Positions 7,492 through 16,530 of a DNA stretch of 64,000 nucleotides are shown piece by piece. Origin of the DNA: AP-15 sp963702685 (GTDB taxonomy: Bacteria; Pseudomonadota; Alphaproteobacteria; ATCC43930; CGMCC-115725). The notes beneath the pieces were generated by a model. The model ran no database searches. It was not told the origin of the DNA and saw nothing but the letters and a program-made list of their open reading frames with translations. Each line of letters opens with the position of its first letter. Position 1 is the stretch's first letter. The stretch spans positions 62,001-126,000 of the forward strand of contig CAVPDQ010000027.1 in assembly GCA_963702685.1 (NCBI GenBank), written 5' to 3'. Position numbers and translations under genes: made by a program.

Positions 7492-9727
7492 GGCCGGCCG
7501 CGCTCAATTCCATCGGCTCGCCGGCGGTCTCCGACCGTTCCGGGGCACGCAGCTCGGCAGCAAACACCAGCCTGACCCGCGCCCCGTTCGGCTCGGCGTC
7601 TTCCAGCACCAGCTCTCCTAGATGATCTTCCATGATCTTTTTGACGATGGCGAGGCCCAAACCGGTCCCCTTGCTCCGGGTCGTGACATAAGGCTCGGTC
7701 AAGCGCTCCCGGCCTTGCGGCGGCAAGCCAATGCCGTTGTCCTCGACAACGACCACAGCTTGACCGGCCGTCTCGGCGACCGCCACCCTAATCCTGCCGG
7801 GAGCACCATCCCGCTCGACGATGCGCGCCTCAATCGCTTCAATTGCATTTTTGACGATGTTGACCACCGCTTGGCCGACCAAGCGGTGGTCGCAGCTGAC
7901 GGTTACGGCGTGGCCGGGAAAGCTCGTCGAGAATGCAATCTCCCGATGTGCGGTGCGCTGCAAGACTACCGCCCGCTGCACGATCTCGACCAGATCTTCC
8001 GGCTTCAGCACCGGCGCCGGCATCCGAGCGAAGGCCGAAAACTCGTCGACCATTCGGCCGATATCGCCGACATGGCGGATGATCGTGTCGGTGCACATGG
8101 TAAAAGTCTCTCGGTCTTGCTTGATCTCCTTGAGATACCGTCGGCGCAGCCGCTCGGCGGAAAGCTGGATCGGCGTCAGCGGGTTCTTGATTTCGTGCGC
8201 GATGCGACGGGCGATGTCGGCCCATGCGGCCTTGCGCTGGGCCGACAGCAGCTCGGTGATGTCATCGAAGGTGACGACAAATCCGCTGACTTCCTGGTCG
8301 TCGGTTTCGGCGGCGATCCGCACGAGCAAGGTCCGGGTGCTGTTGCCGCGCGCCAATTGCACCTGCGACTGCGCCAGGCGATCCGGACGGCGCTCGGCCT
8401 CGGCGAGGAGGCCAGCCATTTCGGGCACGACCTCGGCGAGGTCTTGCCCGATCGACTGATCGAGATCGGCGGCAAGCAGCGCCGAGGCGGAGCGGTTCGG
8501 CAGGTTGACTCGGCCCGCGCGATCGAGCCCGATTACACCGGCCGACACCCCGGTCAGGACCGTCTCGGTAAACCGGCGGCGCTCATCGAGCTGACGGTTC
8601 GCTTCTCTCAACTCGCGTTGCTGACTTTCGATCTGATAGGTCATGCGGTTGAAGGCACGGCTCAGAGAGGCAAGCTCGTCGTCCTTCTCCCCCTCGGGAA
8701 CGCGCGCCGCTAAATCGCCGCCCCGCACCTGCTCGGCAGCAGCCGCGAGGCGGCTGATCGGGATCGCCAGCTGGGTGGCGAAATGAATCCCGATCGCCGC
8801 CGCAGCGACCAGGAACAGCAGGGCCACCATCAGGAAAATCAGTGCGAAGGTGACCTGAAAGCCGGAGCGCTGCCCCTCCATCTTTTCGTATTGAGCGGCA
8901 GCGCGCTGGGTTTCCTCCATATAGCTCAACACCCGCGGCTCGATGTAGCGGCCGATGTAGAGATAGACCTGCCCCCATTGGTCGAGGCGAACAAGCGCGC
9001 GCACCCGGTTGTCGCTGTCGTTGGTCATGACCGCCACGTCGCCCTCGTCGGCAACGTGCATGGCGCCGTCCGGCACCGGTTCAAAGCCCAAGGTGAACGA
9101 CAAGCTCGACCGCGCCAGAACCTGTCCCCCGCGATCGAAAACCATTGCCTCGTTGAGCCCGCGCAGCGCCGCCTGGGCCGAAATGACCTGGTTCAACTGA
9201 CTGGGGTTCAGCTCCAATTGGACCGCATCGCGATTGAGGTCGTTGGCCATCGCCAGCGCATCGGCACGAATCGCGCGCTGATGCTCGTGCAAATAGGCTT
9301 CGGCTACAGCGAGCGATTCGGAGATCGCCGTGCGAACCTTGTCGCTGAACCAGGATTCGACGCCGAAGCTGAAAAACAGGTACGAGAAGATCGCGACGAT
9401 GACCGTCGGGGTCACCGCGATCAGGCTGAACAGGACGACCAGCCGGATTTGCAGCCGCGAGCCGGCGAGCCCGCGCCGACGCTCGGCCCAAACCTGGAGC
9501 AGCCGCTTGGCAATCAAGGCGCCGAGCGCCAGCAGCAGCAGCAGATCGAGATTGAGCAGGCTGAGGACGGCGCCGGGGTGTGGCCCGAAAGGCGGCGCGC
9601 CGGTCAGCGCCATATAGGTCGCGATCCCCGAAGCGAGCGCCGCGACCGCCAGCGCGATGACGAGCTTGTGCCGCAAACCGATGCGGCCCGCCCAGATCCG
9701 AACCCGCCGCATCGGGTTCATGTCCAC
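7481..9727 (-). CDS. ntrY: Sensor histidine kinase NtrY
   Basis: Membrane-bound sensor of the NtrY-NtrX pair, linked to nitrogen and redox status in alphaproteobacteria. The 748-residue product has several N-terminal membrane segments (first near residues 20-75, then a helix around 100-130). A periplasmic stretch and another membrane segment near residues 285-315 follow, then a HAMP domain, a PAS domain and the kinase core. The H box is ARRIAHEIKNPLTPIQL and the G boxes include DNGIGLP and KGTGLGLAIVKK. It starts at the ATG at 9727, about 85 bases after ntrC ends, and overlaps ntrX. Length and domain order match the family. Confidence 0.96.
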   Translation of the reverse strand: MDMNPMRRVRIWAGRIGLRHKLVIALAVAALASGIATYMALTGAPPFGPHPGAVLSLLNLDLLLLLALGALIAKRLLQVWAERRRGLAGSRLQIRLVVLFSLIAVTPTVIVAIFSYLFFSFGVESWFSDKVRTAISESLAVAEAYLHEHQRAIRADALAMANDLNRDAVQLELNPSQLNQVISAQAALRGLNEAMVFDRGGQVLARSSLSFTLGFEPVPDGAMHVADEGDVAVMTNDSDNRVRALVRLDQWGQVYLYIGRYIEPRVLSYMEETQRAAAQYEKMEGQRSGFQVTFALIFLMVALLFLVAAAAIGIHFATQLAIPISRLAAAAEQVRGGDLAARVPEGEKDDELASLSRAFNRMTYQIESQQRELREANRQLDERRRFTETVLTGVSAGVIGLDRAGRVNLPNRSASALLAADLDQSIGQDLAEVVPEMAGLLAEAERRPDRLAQSQVQLARGNSTRTLLVRIAAETDDQEVSGFVVTFDDITELLSAQRKAAWADIARRIAHEIKNPLTPIQLSAERLRRRYLKEIKQDRETFTMCTDTIIRHVGDIGRMVDEFSAFARMPAPVLKPEDLVEIVQRAVVLQRTAHREIAFSTSFPGHAVTVSCDHRLVGQAVVNIVKNAIEAIEARIVERDGAPGRIRVAVAETAGQAVVVVEDNGIGLPPQGRERLTEPYVTTRSKGTGLGLAIVKKIMEDHLGELVLEDAEPNGARVRLVFAAELRAPERSETAGEPMELSAAGHGA

Positions 9728-9811
9728 CTCTGCCCGAAATCCCGCTCGCGCCGATGCCGATCCCGCTTCGCCGCCGCAACATCGAGCGAGCGCATCGCGG
9801 TGACTGCCTCT

Positions 9812-11248
9812 CTATTTTAGACCGCGAACCACCGGGATGTCCAACTCGCGGATCTTCTTGCGAAGCGTATTGCGATTAAGGCCAAGAAGATGCGCCGCCT
9901 TGATCTGGTTGCCGCGGGTGGCGCCGAGAGTCAGCGCGATCAGCGGGCGTTCGATCTCGCGCAGCACCCGGTCGTACAGCCCCGACGAAGGCAGCCCGCC
10001 CTGATGCGCGGCGAAATAGCTTCTGATGTGGTGCTCGACTGCCGCCGAAAGCCCTTCTCCATTCGGCGGTTCGGGCAGCCCCGACGCGGCCGCCGCATCG
10101 CCGAGCTCGCTGTCGATAACGCCGACCCCGATTTCTTCCTGCGGATAAAGCGCGGCGAGCCGCCGCAGCAGATTTTCGAGCTCGCGCACATTGCCCGGCC
10201 AATGATGGGTTTGCAACCGCCCGATTGCCGCCGCGTCGAGCTGCTTGAGCGGCAGACCTTCGCGTGCCGCAAGCACGGTAAAATGGCGCACCAACGCCGG
10301 GATGTCGGCGCTGCGTTCGCGCAGCGGCGGCAAGCGCACCGGTGCTACGTTCAAGCGATAAAACAAATCCTCGCGAAACAGCCCCTGGCGGATCAGCTGG
10401 CGCAGATCGTGATGGGTCGCGGCGATCACCCGAACATCGGCCTTGATCGGCAGCCGCCCGCCGACCGCTGTGAACTCGCCTTCCTGCAGCACCCGCAGCA
10501 GCCGCGTTTGGGCCTCGATCGGCATGTCGCCGATCTCGTCGAGAAACAACGTTCCACCCTGGGCCTGCTCGAATCGTCCCATGCTGCGTGTGTTCGCACC
10601 GGTAAACGCACCTTTTTCGTGCCCGAACAGCTCGCTCTCGATCAGCTCGCGCGGAATCGCCGCCATGTTGATGGCGACAAAGGGCCCGTTGCGGCGCTTG
10701 CCGTAATTGTGCAGCGCGCGGGCGACAAGCTCCTTGCCGGTGCCGCTCTCGCCGATGATTGTCACCGTCAGATCGGTCCCCATCAACCGGGCGATGATCC
10801 GATACACCTCCTGCATCGGCGGCGAGCGTCCGATCAGCGGAAGCTCGTCGTCATCGTCTTCGGTTTCCGGCCGAGGCAAGTCGGGCGCAGCGGTCAGCGC
10901 GCGTCCGACGGCATCGACAAGCTCATGCAAATCGAAGGGTTTCGGCAGGTATTCGAAGGCCCCACGCTCGGTCGCCTTGACCGCCGTCAGCAGAGTGTTT
11001 TGCGCGCTCATGACGATAATGCGCAGCTGCGGGCGGATTTTTTTGATGCGCGGGATCAGGTCGAGACCGTTTTCGTCCGGCATAATCACATCGGTGATCA
11101 CCAGATCGCCGTCACCGTCGGCGATCCACCGCCAAAGGGTTGCGGCATTTCCGGTCATCCGCACATCGTGCCCGAGCCGCGTCAGCGCCTGGTTCAGCAC
11201 CACCCGAATCGCGCGATCGTCGTCAGCCACCAGAATCGTCGAGCTCAT
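9812..11248 (-). CDS. ntrC: Nitrogen regulator NtrC (sigma-54 activator)
   Basis: Master activator of nitrogen-limitation genes. The receiver domain has Asp53 (LVITDVIMP). The AAA+ domain has Walker A GESGTGKE, an intact GAFTGA loop (HEKGAFTGANT) and Walker B TLFLDEIGD. A C-terminal Fis helix-turn-helix (LLGLNRNTLRKKIRELD) binds DNA. Unlike NtrX next door it retains the sigma-54 contact loop and should be a true sigma-54 activator. It overlaps ntrB by 4 bases. Its likely targets in this window are the urt and Liv transporter clusters, which have sigma-54-like sequences upstream (inference). Confidence 0.97.
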   Translation of the reverse strand: MSSTILVADDDRAIRVVLNQALTRLGHDVRMTGNAATLWRWIADGDGDLVITDVIMPDENGLDLIPRIKKIRPQLRIIVMSAQNTLLTAVKATERGAFEYLPKPFDLHELVDAVGRALTAAPDLPRPETEDDDDELPLIGRSPPMQEVYRIIARLMGTDLTVTIIGESGTGKELVARALHNYGKRRNGPFVAINMAAIPRELIESELFGHEKGAFTGANTRSMGRFEQAQGGTLFLDEIGDMPIEAQTRLLRVLQEGEFTAVGGRLPIKADVRVIAATHHDLRQLIRQGLFREDLFYRLNVAPVRLPPLRERSADIPALVRHFTVLAAREGLPLKQLDAAAIGRLQTHHWPGNVRELENLLRRLAALYPQEEIGVGVIDSELGDAAAASGLPEPPNGEGLSAAVEHHIRSYFAAHQGGLPSSGLYDRVLREIERPLIALTLGATRGNQIKAAHLLGLNRNTLRKKIRELDIPVVRGLK

Positions 11249-12384
11249 CGGCCGCTACCCTGCTCTGCGACCATCGGCAGGAACACCCGGAAGATTGTTT
11301 GCCGGGGCTGGCTGTCGAATTCGATAACACCGCCGTGGTCGTCGATCACCTTCGCCACTACTGCAAGACCGAGGCCAGTGCCGTTGTGCTTGGTCGTGAC
11401 AAACGGATCGAACAGGTGGGGACGAAGCTCCGCCGGTATTCCAGCGCCGTTGTCAGCGACCGAAACCATCAGCGGCAATTGGCGCCGCCCCTCGCCGCCC
11501 GGCCCGACGAGGCGCAACCCTTGCCGAAAAGCGGTGCTCAAGATGATCTCGCCATCTGCTGGAGGCACCGCGTCAGCGGCATTCTTGACGATGTTCAAAA
11601 ACGCTTGGACCAAGAGGTCGCGGTTGCCATCGACCAGGGGCAGAGACGGGTCGTATTCCTCGACCAGCCGGATGTGGCGGGCGAAGCCCGATTGCGCTGC
11701 CTTGCGCACCCGTTCGAGCACCTCGTGGATGTTCACCGGCTCGCGCAGGATCGGGCGATGCTCGGAGAATGCCTCCATCCGGTCGACCAAAGCGACGATG
11801 CGGTCGGTCTCGTCGCAGATCAGCCGGGTCAGCTCGCGTCCCGCCGGATCTGCATCCTGCTCCAGGAGCTGAGCGGCGCCCCGAATGCCGGAAAGCGGGT
11901 TTTTGACCTCGTGCGCCAGCATCGACGCCATCGCGGTCATCGATCGTGTCGAGCTGCGGTGCGTCAGCTGGCGGTCCATCTTGTCCACCATCGAGCGCTC
12001 GTGCAGGGTCAGAACCAGCAGGTCCGATGCCTCGCCGATCAGCGCGCCCTGGATCGTGACCAAGCGCCTGCCGAAGCGTGCGCCTTCGAGCGGCATGTCA
12101 TATTCGGAGATGGTGTTGCCGTGGCGCCATACGGCATCGACGAGCCCCAGCAGCGGGCTGCATGGCGCCAAGAGCTCGGTCAGGGCGTTTCCGAGCAGAG
12201 CGGCTGCACCCGACCCAAGGAATTGCTCGGCTGCCTGGTTTACCGATCGGATGAGCCCGGCGCGGTCGATAACGATAATCGGGTCCGGCAGAGCCGCCAG
12301 CACTGCCGCCGGGTCGAGTGGTCCGGGCTTGGCTGGCTGCCGCTTCGGCCCGTCGGCAGGGAGGGGAAGCGGCCCTGCGGTCAT
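11245..12384 (-). CDS. ntrB: Nitrogen sensor histidine kinase NtrB
   Basis: Cytoplasmic kinase/phosphatase for NtrC, normally controlled by PII proteins. An N-terminal PAS domain (about residues 25-130) is followed by the dimerisation/phosphoacceptor region with His158 (MLAHEVKNPLSGIRG). The catalytic ATPase domain has DNGAGIP and NGTGLGLAVV. No membrane segment is seen, as expected. The 379-residue length is normal. It overlaps dusB by 4 bases upstream and ntrC by 4 bases downstream, so all three are translationally coupled. No glnB/glnK gene is in the window. Confidence 0.96.
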   Translation of the reverse strand: MTAGPLPLPADGPKRQPAKPGPLDPAAVLAALPDPIIVIDRAGLIRSVNQAAEQFLGSGAAALLGNALTELLAPCSPLLGLVDAVWRHGNTISEYDMPLEGARFGRRLVTIQGALIGEASDLLVLTLHERSMVDKMDRQLTHRSSTRSMTAMASMLAHEVKNPLSGIRGAAQLLEQDADPAGRELTRLICDETDRIVALVDRMEAFSEHRPILREPVNIHEVLERVRKAAQSGFARHIRLVEEYDPSLPLVDGNRDLLVQAFLNIVKNAADAVPPADGEIILSTAFRQGLRLVGPGGEGRRQLPLMVSVADNGAGIPAELRPHLFDPFVTTKHNGTGLGLAVVAKVIDDHGGVIEFDSQPRQTIFRVFLPMVAEQGSGR

Positions 12385-13367
12385 GCCGCCCGGCGCTCCA
12401 GCAGCGGCGCGTAGAAGGCCCTAATCAGCTCTTTCACTCGGTTGATATCGACGGTCTGGTTGACCGCGGCGCGGAACTCCGCCGAACCCGGCAAGCCTTT
12501 CGAATACCAGCCGAGGTGCTTGCGCGCGATCCGCATGCCGGTATCGGCGCCATAATGACCGAGCATGTCCGAGTAGTGCTCTTCGACGATTTCGAGCTGG
12601 CGGTCGAGCGGTGGGTCGGGCAGCCGGCGGCGGTGCGCCAGCCACTCGACTACTTGGCGGACAAACCAAGGCCGGCCATAGGCGCCGCGCCCGATCATCA
12701 GCCCATCGGCGCCGGAAAGTGCAAGGGCGCGATCTGCGTCCTCGAGATTGGTGATATCGCCATTGGCAATCACGGGGATCGTCACCGCCTCCTTGACGGT
12801 GCGGATGAACTGCCAATCGGCCGAGCCGGCATAGAGCTGACAGCGGGTACGCCCGTGCACGGTGATCATGCGAATGCCGCAAGCTTGGGCAATCCGCGCC
12901 AGCCGCGGCGCGTTGCGGGTCTTGTCGTCCCAGCCGGTGCGCATCTTCAGGGTGACCGGCAGATCGACGGCCCGGACCGTTGCCTCGAGGATGCGCGCGG
13001 CATGGGCCTCGTCGCGCATCAACGCCGAGCCGGCATGGCCATTGACCACTTTTCTGACCGGGCAGCCAAAATTGATGTCGATGATTTGTGCGCCGAGATC
13101 GGCGTTGAGCTTGGCCGCCTCGGCCATGACCCGCGGCTCGCAGCCCGCCAGCTGCACCGCCATCGGCTGCTCCTCGGCGCAGCTTCTGGCCATGGTCAAC
13201 GACTGCCGGGTCTCGCGAATCATCGCCTCGCTGGCGATCATCTCAGAGACGACGAGGCCCGCCCCCATTCGCTTCACCAAGCGCCGGAACGGCAGATCGC
13301 TCACCCCCGACATCGGCGCCAGGAGCACCGGATCGGCGATCGTCATGGAATCCAGAAAAATGCCCAT
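12381..13367 (-). CDS. dusB: tRNA-dihydrouridine synthase DusB (NifR3)
   Basis: FMN enzyme that reduces uridine to dihydrouridine in tRNA. The TIM-barrel begins with VLLAPMSGVSDLPFRRL. The catalytic cysteine is in NFGCPVRKV (about residue 104), and the phosphate-binding region reads ANGDITNLEDA and IGRGAYGRPW. At 328 residues it has the family length. It is the first gene of the dusB-ntrB-ntrC-ntrY-ntrX series, the classical nifR3-ntrBC arrangement, so the operon promoter probably lies in the 98 bases between it and the divergent ispDF gene. I could not single out a promoter there. Confidence 0.96.
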   Translation of the reverse strand: MGIFLDSMTIADPVLLAPMSGVSDLPFRRLVKRMGAGLVVSEMIASEAMIRETRQSLTMARSCAEEQPMAVQLAGCEPRVMAEAAKLNADLGAQIIDINFGCPVRKVVNGHAGSALMRDEAHAARILEATVRAVDLPVTLKMRTGWDDKTRNAPRLARIAQACGIRMITVHGRTRCQLYAGSADWQFIRTVKEAVTIPVIANGDITNLEDADRALALSGADGLMIGRGAYGRPWFVRQVVEWLAHRRRLPDPPLDRQLEIVEEHYSDMLGHYGADTGMRIARKHLGWYSKGLPGSAEFRAAVNQTVDINRVKELIRAFYAPLLERRAA

Positions 13368-13465
13368 GATTTAAGCAGCAGATACATTTGCCCAAGGCTT
13401 AGGCAGACCCTATTGGTTTTCTTTTCGCGGCGCAACATCGGCAGGTTTGAGGATAAGCTCCGGGC

Positions 13466-14620
13466 ATGGCATCCATCTGCGCGCTCGTCGTCGCGGCCGG
13501 CCGCGGGAGTCGGTTCGGTGGCGACCTGCCAAAGCAATATTTGCCGCTCGGCGGGCAAATGGTGCTGCGCCATGCGGTGGCGGCAATGGCCGGGCATGCG
13601 CGAATCGAGAATGTGCTGGTGACGATAAGGCCCGAGGATCGGGACTTGTTCGAGCGTGCCGTGGCCGGCCTGCGAGTGCTGCCCCCGGTGGCAGGCGGGG
13701 CGACGCGACAGGATTCGGTGCGTCTCGGCCTCGAAGCGCTGTCGGCCCATCATCCGAGCCATGTGCTGATCCACGACGGAGCGCGACCCTTCCCCGATTC
13801 CGCGCTGATCGACCGGCTCATCGATGCGCTCGATCACGGGCCGGCGGCGATCCCTTGTCTGCCGCTGCGCGACACGATCAAGCGCGCCCGAGATGGTGCG
13901 ATCCGTGCGACGCTCGACCGAGCCGGCTTGTACCGGGCGCAAACTCCGCAGGGATTTCATTTCGATGCGATCCTTGCGGCCCACCGTGCCATGGCGGGCC
14001 AGTGGCTGACCGATGATTCGGCGGTCGCCGAAGCGGCGGGGATGACGCCGTTGCTGATCGAAGGCAGCGAGGCCAATCTGAAAGTGACGACAATCGAGGA
14101 TCTGGCCGCCGCCGAGCGGCTGATCGCTGCCCGGCGGAGCGATGTCAGGGTCGGCCAAGGATTTGACGCACACGGCTTTGGACCGGGCGATCATGTCATG
14201 ATCTGCGGCGTCGAGATCCCGCATGCGGCGGGTCTCGTCGGGCACTCCGACGCCGATATCGGGCTCCACGCAGCGACCGATGCGGTGCTCGGCGCGATCG
14301 GGGCCGGCGATATCGGCATGCATTTTCCGCCTGGAGACCCGCAATGGCGCGGCGCATCTTCCGATAGGTTTCTGCGGCACGCCGCCGATCTCGTAGAGGC
14401 GCGTGGCGGCTGCGTCGCGGCGATCGATGTCACGATCATTTGCGAGCGGCCGAAAATCGGTCCGTTCCGTGCCGCGATGGTGGAGCGTGTGGCGGCGATC
14501 CTCGGCATCGCCTCGGACCGGGTCAGCGTGAAGGCGACGACGACCGATCGTCTCGGCTTTACCGGCCGCGGCGAAGGCATCGCCGCGCAAGCCGTCGCCA
14601 CCTTGCGCCTGCCCTTGTGA
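13466..14620 (+). CDS. ispDF: Bifunctional IspD-IspF isoprenoid enzyme
   Basis: Carries two steps of the methylerythritol phosphate pathway. The N-terminal IspD cytidylyltransferase (about residues 1-225) has VVAAGRGSRFGGDLPKQY. The C-terminal IspF cyclodiphosphate synthase (about 228-384) begins RVGQGFDAHGF with the metal ligands DAH, and continues VGHSDADIGLHAATDA. Fusion of these two non-adjacent steps is typical of alphaproteobacteria. The ATG at 13466 precedes the IspD fold by only a few residues. It is divergent from dusB and heads a plus-strand run with pgpA and cinA. Confidence 0.97.
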   Translation: MASICALVVAAGRGSRFGGDLPKQYLPLGGQMVLRHAVAAMAGHARIENVLVTIRPEDRDLFERAVAGLRVLPPVAGGATRQDSVRLGLEALSAHHPSHVLIHDGARPFPDSALIDRLIDALDHGPAAIPCLPLRDTIKRARDGAIRATLDRAGLYRAQTPQGFHFDAILAAHRAMAGQWLTDDSAVAEAAGMTPLLIEGSEANLKVTTIEDLAAAERLIAARRSDVRVGQGFDAHGFGPGDHVMICGVEIPHAAGLVGHSDADIGLHAATDAVLGAIGAGDIGMHFPPGDPQWRGASSDRFLRHAADLVEARGGCVAAIDVTIICERPKIGPFRAAMVERVAAILGIASDRVSVKATTTDRLGFTGRGEGIAAQAVATLRLPL

Positions 14621-14624
14621 GGCG

Positions 14625-15128
14625 TTGCGCACGGCTCGCATTCTCGGCCTGCCGCTTTGGCACCCCGCACCGCTGCTCGCCTCGTGGTTTGGCGTCGGGC
14701 TGTTGCCGGTGGCACCTGGAAGCTGGGCGTCGCTTGCTGCTCTGCCGGTCGCCTGGGCGATTCGTGGCTTATGGGGCGAAATCGGCCTCGCGATCGCCAC
14801 CACGCTGGTTTTCGCCGTCGGATGGTGGGCTGCGGCGATGGTTGCCGCGGCCAGCGACACCAAGGATCCCCGTGCCGTCGTCATCGACGAGGTCGCCGGG
14901 CAAGGCCTCACCCTATTGGCTGCACCGCCAAATCTTGTGGCCTGGGCATTGGCGTTCCTGCTGTTCCGGCTGTTCGATATCTGGAAGCCGTGGCCGGTGC
15001 GCTGGGCCGACCGGGCAGTGGCAGGCGGGCTCGGCATCATGCTCGACGATCTCTTGGCAGGGAGCTACGCTGTGCTTTCCCTGCTCGGATTGTTGGCAAT
15101 CGCTGGGGTTGTTGGTGTTCGCAGCTGA
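14625..15128 (+). CDS. pgpA: Phosphatidylglycerophosphatase A
   Basis: Dephosphorylates phosphatidylglycerol phosphate in membrane lipid synthesis. The 167-residue protein has about four hydrophobic segments and the PgpA signature elements FGVGLLPVAPGSWAS and DPRAVVIDEVAGQ, plus FRLFDIWKPWP. The start is a TTG at 14625, 4 bases after the ispDF stop, and no ATG fits before the conserved N-terminus. It overlaps the downstream cinA gene by 14 bases, suggesting coupling. The family assignment is clear from the motifs and length. Confidence 0.92.
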   Translation: MRTARILGLPLWHPAPLLASWFGVGLLPVAPGSWASLAALPVAWAIRGLWGEIGLAIATTLVFAVGWWAAAMVAAASDTKDPRAVVIDEVAGQGLTLLAAPPNLVAWALAFLLFRLFDIWKPWPVRWADRAVAGGLGIMLDDLLAGSYAVLSLLGLLAIAGVVGVRS

Positions 15129-15609
15129 AACCTTGCGCCTGGCGCAATCGGTGCTCGACCTGTGCCGTGCCCGTGCTTGGCGCGTCGCGACTGCCGAATC
15201 TTGCACCGGCGGCCTCGTCGCCGCTGCGCTTACCGCAATCGACGGCGCGTCGGACGTTCTCGAACGCGCTTTTGTCACCTATTCCAACGAGGCAAAGGCA
15301 GAAATGCTGGGCGTTCCGCAGGCGACGATCGCCGTGCATGGAGCAGTCAGCTCCGAGACCGCAGCGGCGATGGCCCAAGGAGCGATCGCTCGCGCCCCTG
15401 TCGATCTCGCTGTGTCGATCACCGGCGTTGCCGGACCCGGCGGTGGCAGGCCCGATAGGCCGGTCGGCCTGGTCGTTTTCGGCCTGGCTCGGCGCGGCGG
15501 CGGCTGCCACACCGAGCACCACACCTTTTCCGGCGACCGCGACGCGGTGCGCGAGGCGGCGTTGAAGATCGCGCTCGGCCTGCTCGCCGGTGCGGCGAAA
15601 TCCGAATAA
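15115..15609 (+). CDS. cinA: CinA C-terminal type amidohydrolase (PncC-like)
   Basis: Stand-alone CinA C-terminal domain, known as nicotinamide mononucleotide deamidase (PncC) in other bacteria. The 164-residue product carries the family motifs TAESCTGGLVAAALT, VTYSNEAKAEMLGV and SITGVAGPGGG. The start is the GTG at 15115 (a TTG sits one codon before), inside the 3' end of pgpA. No N-terminal molybdopterin-binding CinA domain is present, which is common. The short gap to the next gene (24 bases) allows cotranscription, though the next gene is functionally unrelated. Confidence 0.92.
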   Translation: MFAAETLRLAQSVLDLCRARAWRVATAESCTGGLVAAALTAIDGASDVLERAFVTYSNEAKAEMLGVPQATIAVHGAVSSETAAAMAQGAIARAPVDLAVSITGVAGPGGGRPDRPVGLVVFGLARRGGGCHTEHHTFSGDRDAVREAALKIALGLLAGAAKSE

Positions 15610-15633
15610 TCATCTGACTTGGGAAACCTCTCG

Positions 15634-16509
15634 ATGAGCAGCTTCAATATCGCCGTCGTCCAGCCGCATTCGAGCCCGCCACCCGACGACCGCAAGAACG
15701 TCGAAGACGCCGTGCGCTGGATTGGGCGCGCCGCCGGCCAGGGCGCCGATTTCGTGTGCTTTCCCGAAAGCTATCCGGGGCCGTGGCGCATGCCGGCGGC
15801 TTATGATCCTTCCGGCCGCATTGCCGAAGCCGCGCAACAACATGGCGTGCATGTCGTATTCGGCACGATGGAGCCGATCGATACCGCCAAAAGGACCGCC
15901 TACAACCTGACCTGCATGGCCTACCCCGACGGCCGCGCGCCGGTGCGCTATCGCCGCACCCATCCGAACGGCCCGTGGATCTATGCAAGCCGCACCGGCG
16001 GCAGCGGGATATGGGAATTCGAATGGGTGCCAGGCAACGACTTTCCGGTGTTCGACACCGTGCATGGCAAGGTCGGGCTCGGCATGTGCAGCGAGGTTTA
16101 TATGCCCGAGGTGTCGCGCGCCCTGGCGCTGCGCGGCGCCGAGATCATCTTTCTGCCGGCCGGACTCAGCGGCGCCGGCAATCTGTGGGAGACTTGGCGC
16201 ACGCTGTTGCGGGCGCGGGCGATCGAGAACTTGGCGCTCGTCGTCTCGACCCGAAATATTTTCGACCCGGCGACCGAGCGCGGATTGGCGATCATCGCCG
16301 GGCCCGAGCGCACCCATTACGAGAGCACCAATGTCGGCATGTCGGTCGTCGCGGTCAGCCTCGACCGGGTGCGCGAGCTGCGCGCCGGCTGGGACGGCAA
16401 CGACAAGACCCCGTCCTGCGGCACCAAGCAGGGGCTGTTGTCGCAATGGCAACGGCCCGAGCTTTACGACAGCATCTTGCCGCGGCCGCTGCCGGCGGCG
16501 GCCGAATAG
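15634..16509 (+). CDS. Nitrilase/carbon-nitrogen hydrolase family protein
   Basis: Member of the nitrilase superfamily, which cleaves nitriles, amides or ureido compounds with a Glu-Lys-Cys triad. From the ATG at 15634 (preceded by GGGAA) the Glu lies in CFPESYPGP (residue 45) and the Cys in GMCSEVYMPE (residue 152). The usual catalytic Lys position, in the YRK-x-H block, reads YRRTH, so residue 108 is Arg. The fold otherwise looks complete at 291 residues. The substrate is unknown, and either a diverged mechanism or loss of hydrolase activity is possible. A MOSC-domain gene follows 21 bases later on the same strand. Confidence 0.85.
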   Translation: MSSFNIAVVQPHSSPPPDDRKNVEDAVRWIGRAAGQGADFVCFPESYPGPWRMPAAYDPSGRIAEAAQQHGVHVVFGTMEPIDTAKRTAYNLTCMAYPDGRAPVRYRRTHPNGPWIYASRTGGSGIWEFEWVPGNDFPVFDTVHGKVGLGMCSEVYMPEVSRALALRGAEIIFLPAGLSGAGNLWETWRTLLRARAIENLALVVSTRNIFDPATERGLAIIAGPERTHYESTNVGMSVVAVSLDRVRELRAGWDGNDKTPSCGTKQGLLSQWQRPELYDSILPRPLPAAAE

Positions 16510-16530
16510 CTGCACGAGAAGGGCAGATCG

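Noticed and set aside
9890..11872. 660-residue plus-strand open frame
   Set aside because: Antisense to ntrC and ntrB, which show full domain sets; the frame is an artefact of high GC.
13343..15040. 565-residue minus-strand open frame
   Set aside because: Antisense to ispDF and pgpA, both with complete family motifs.
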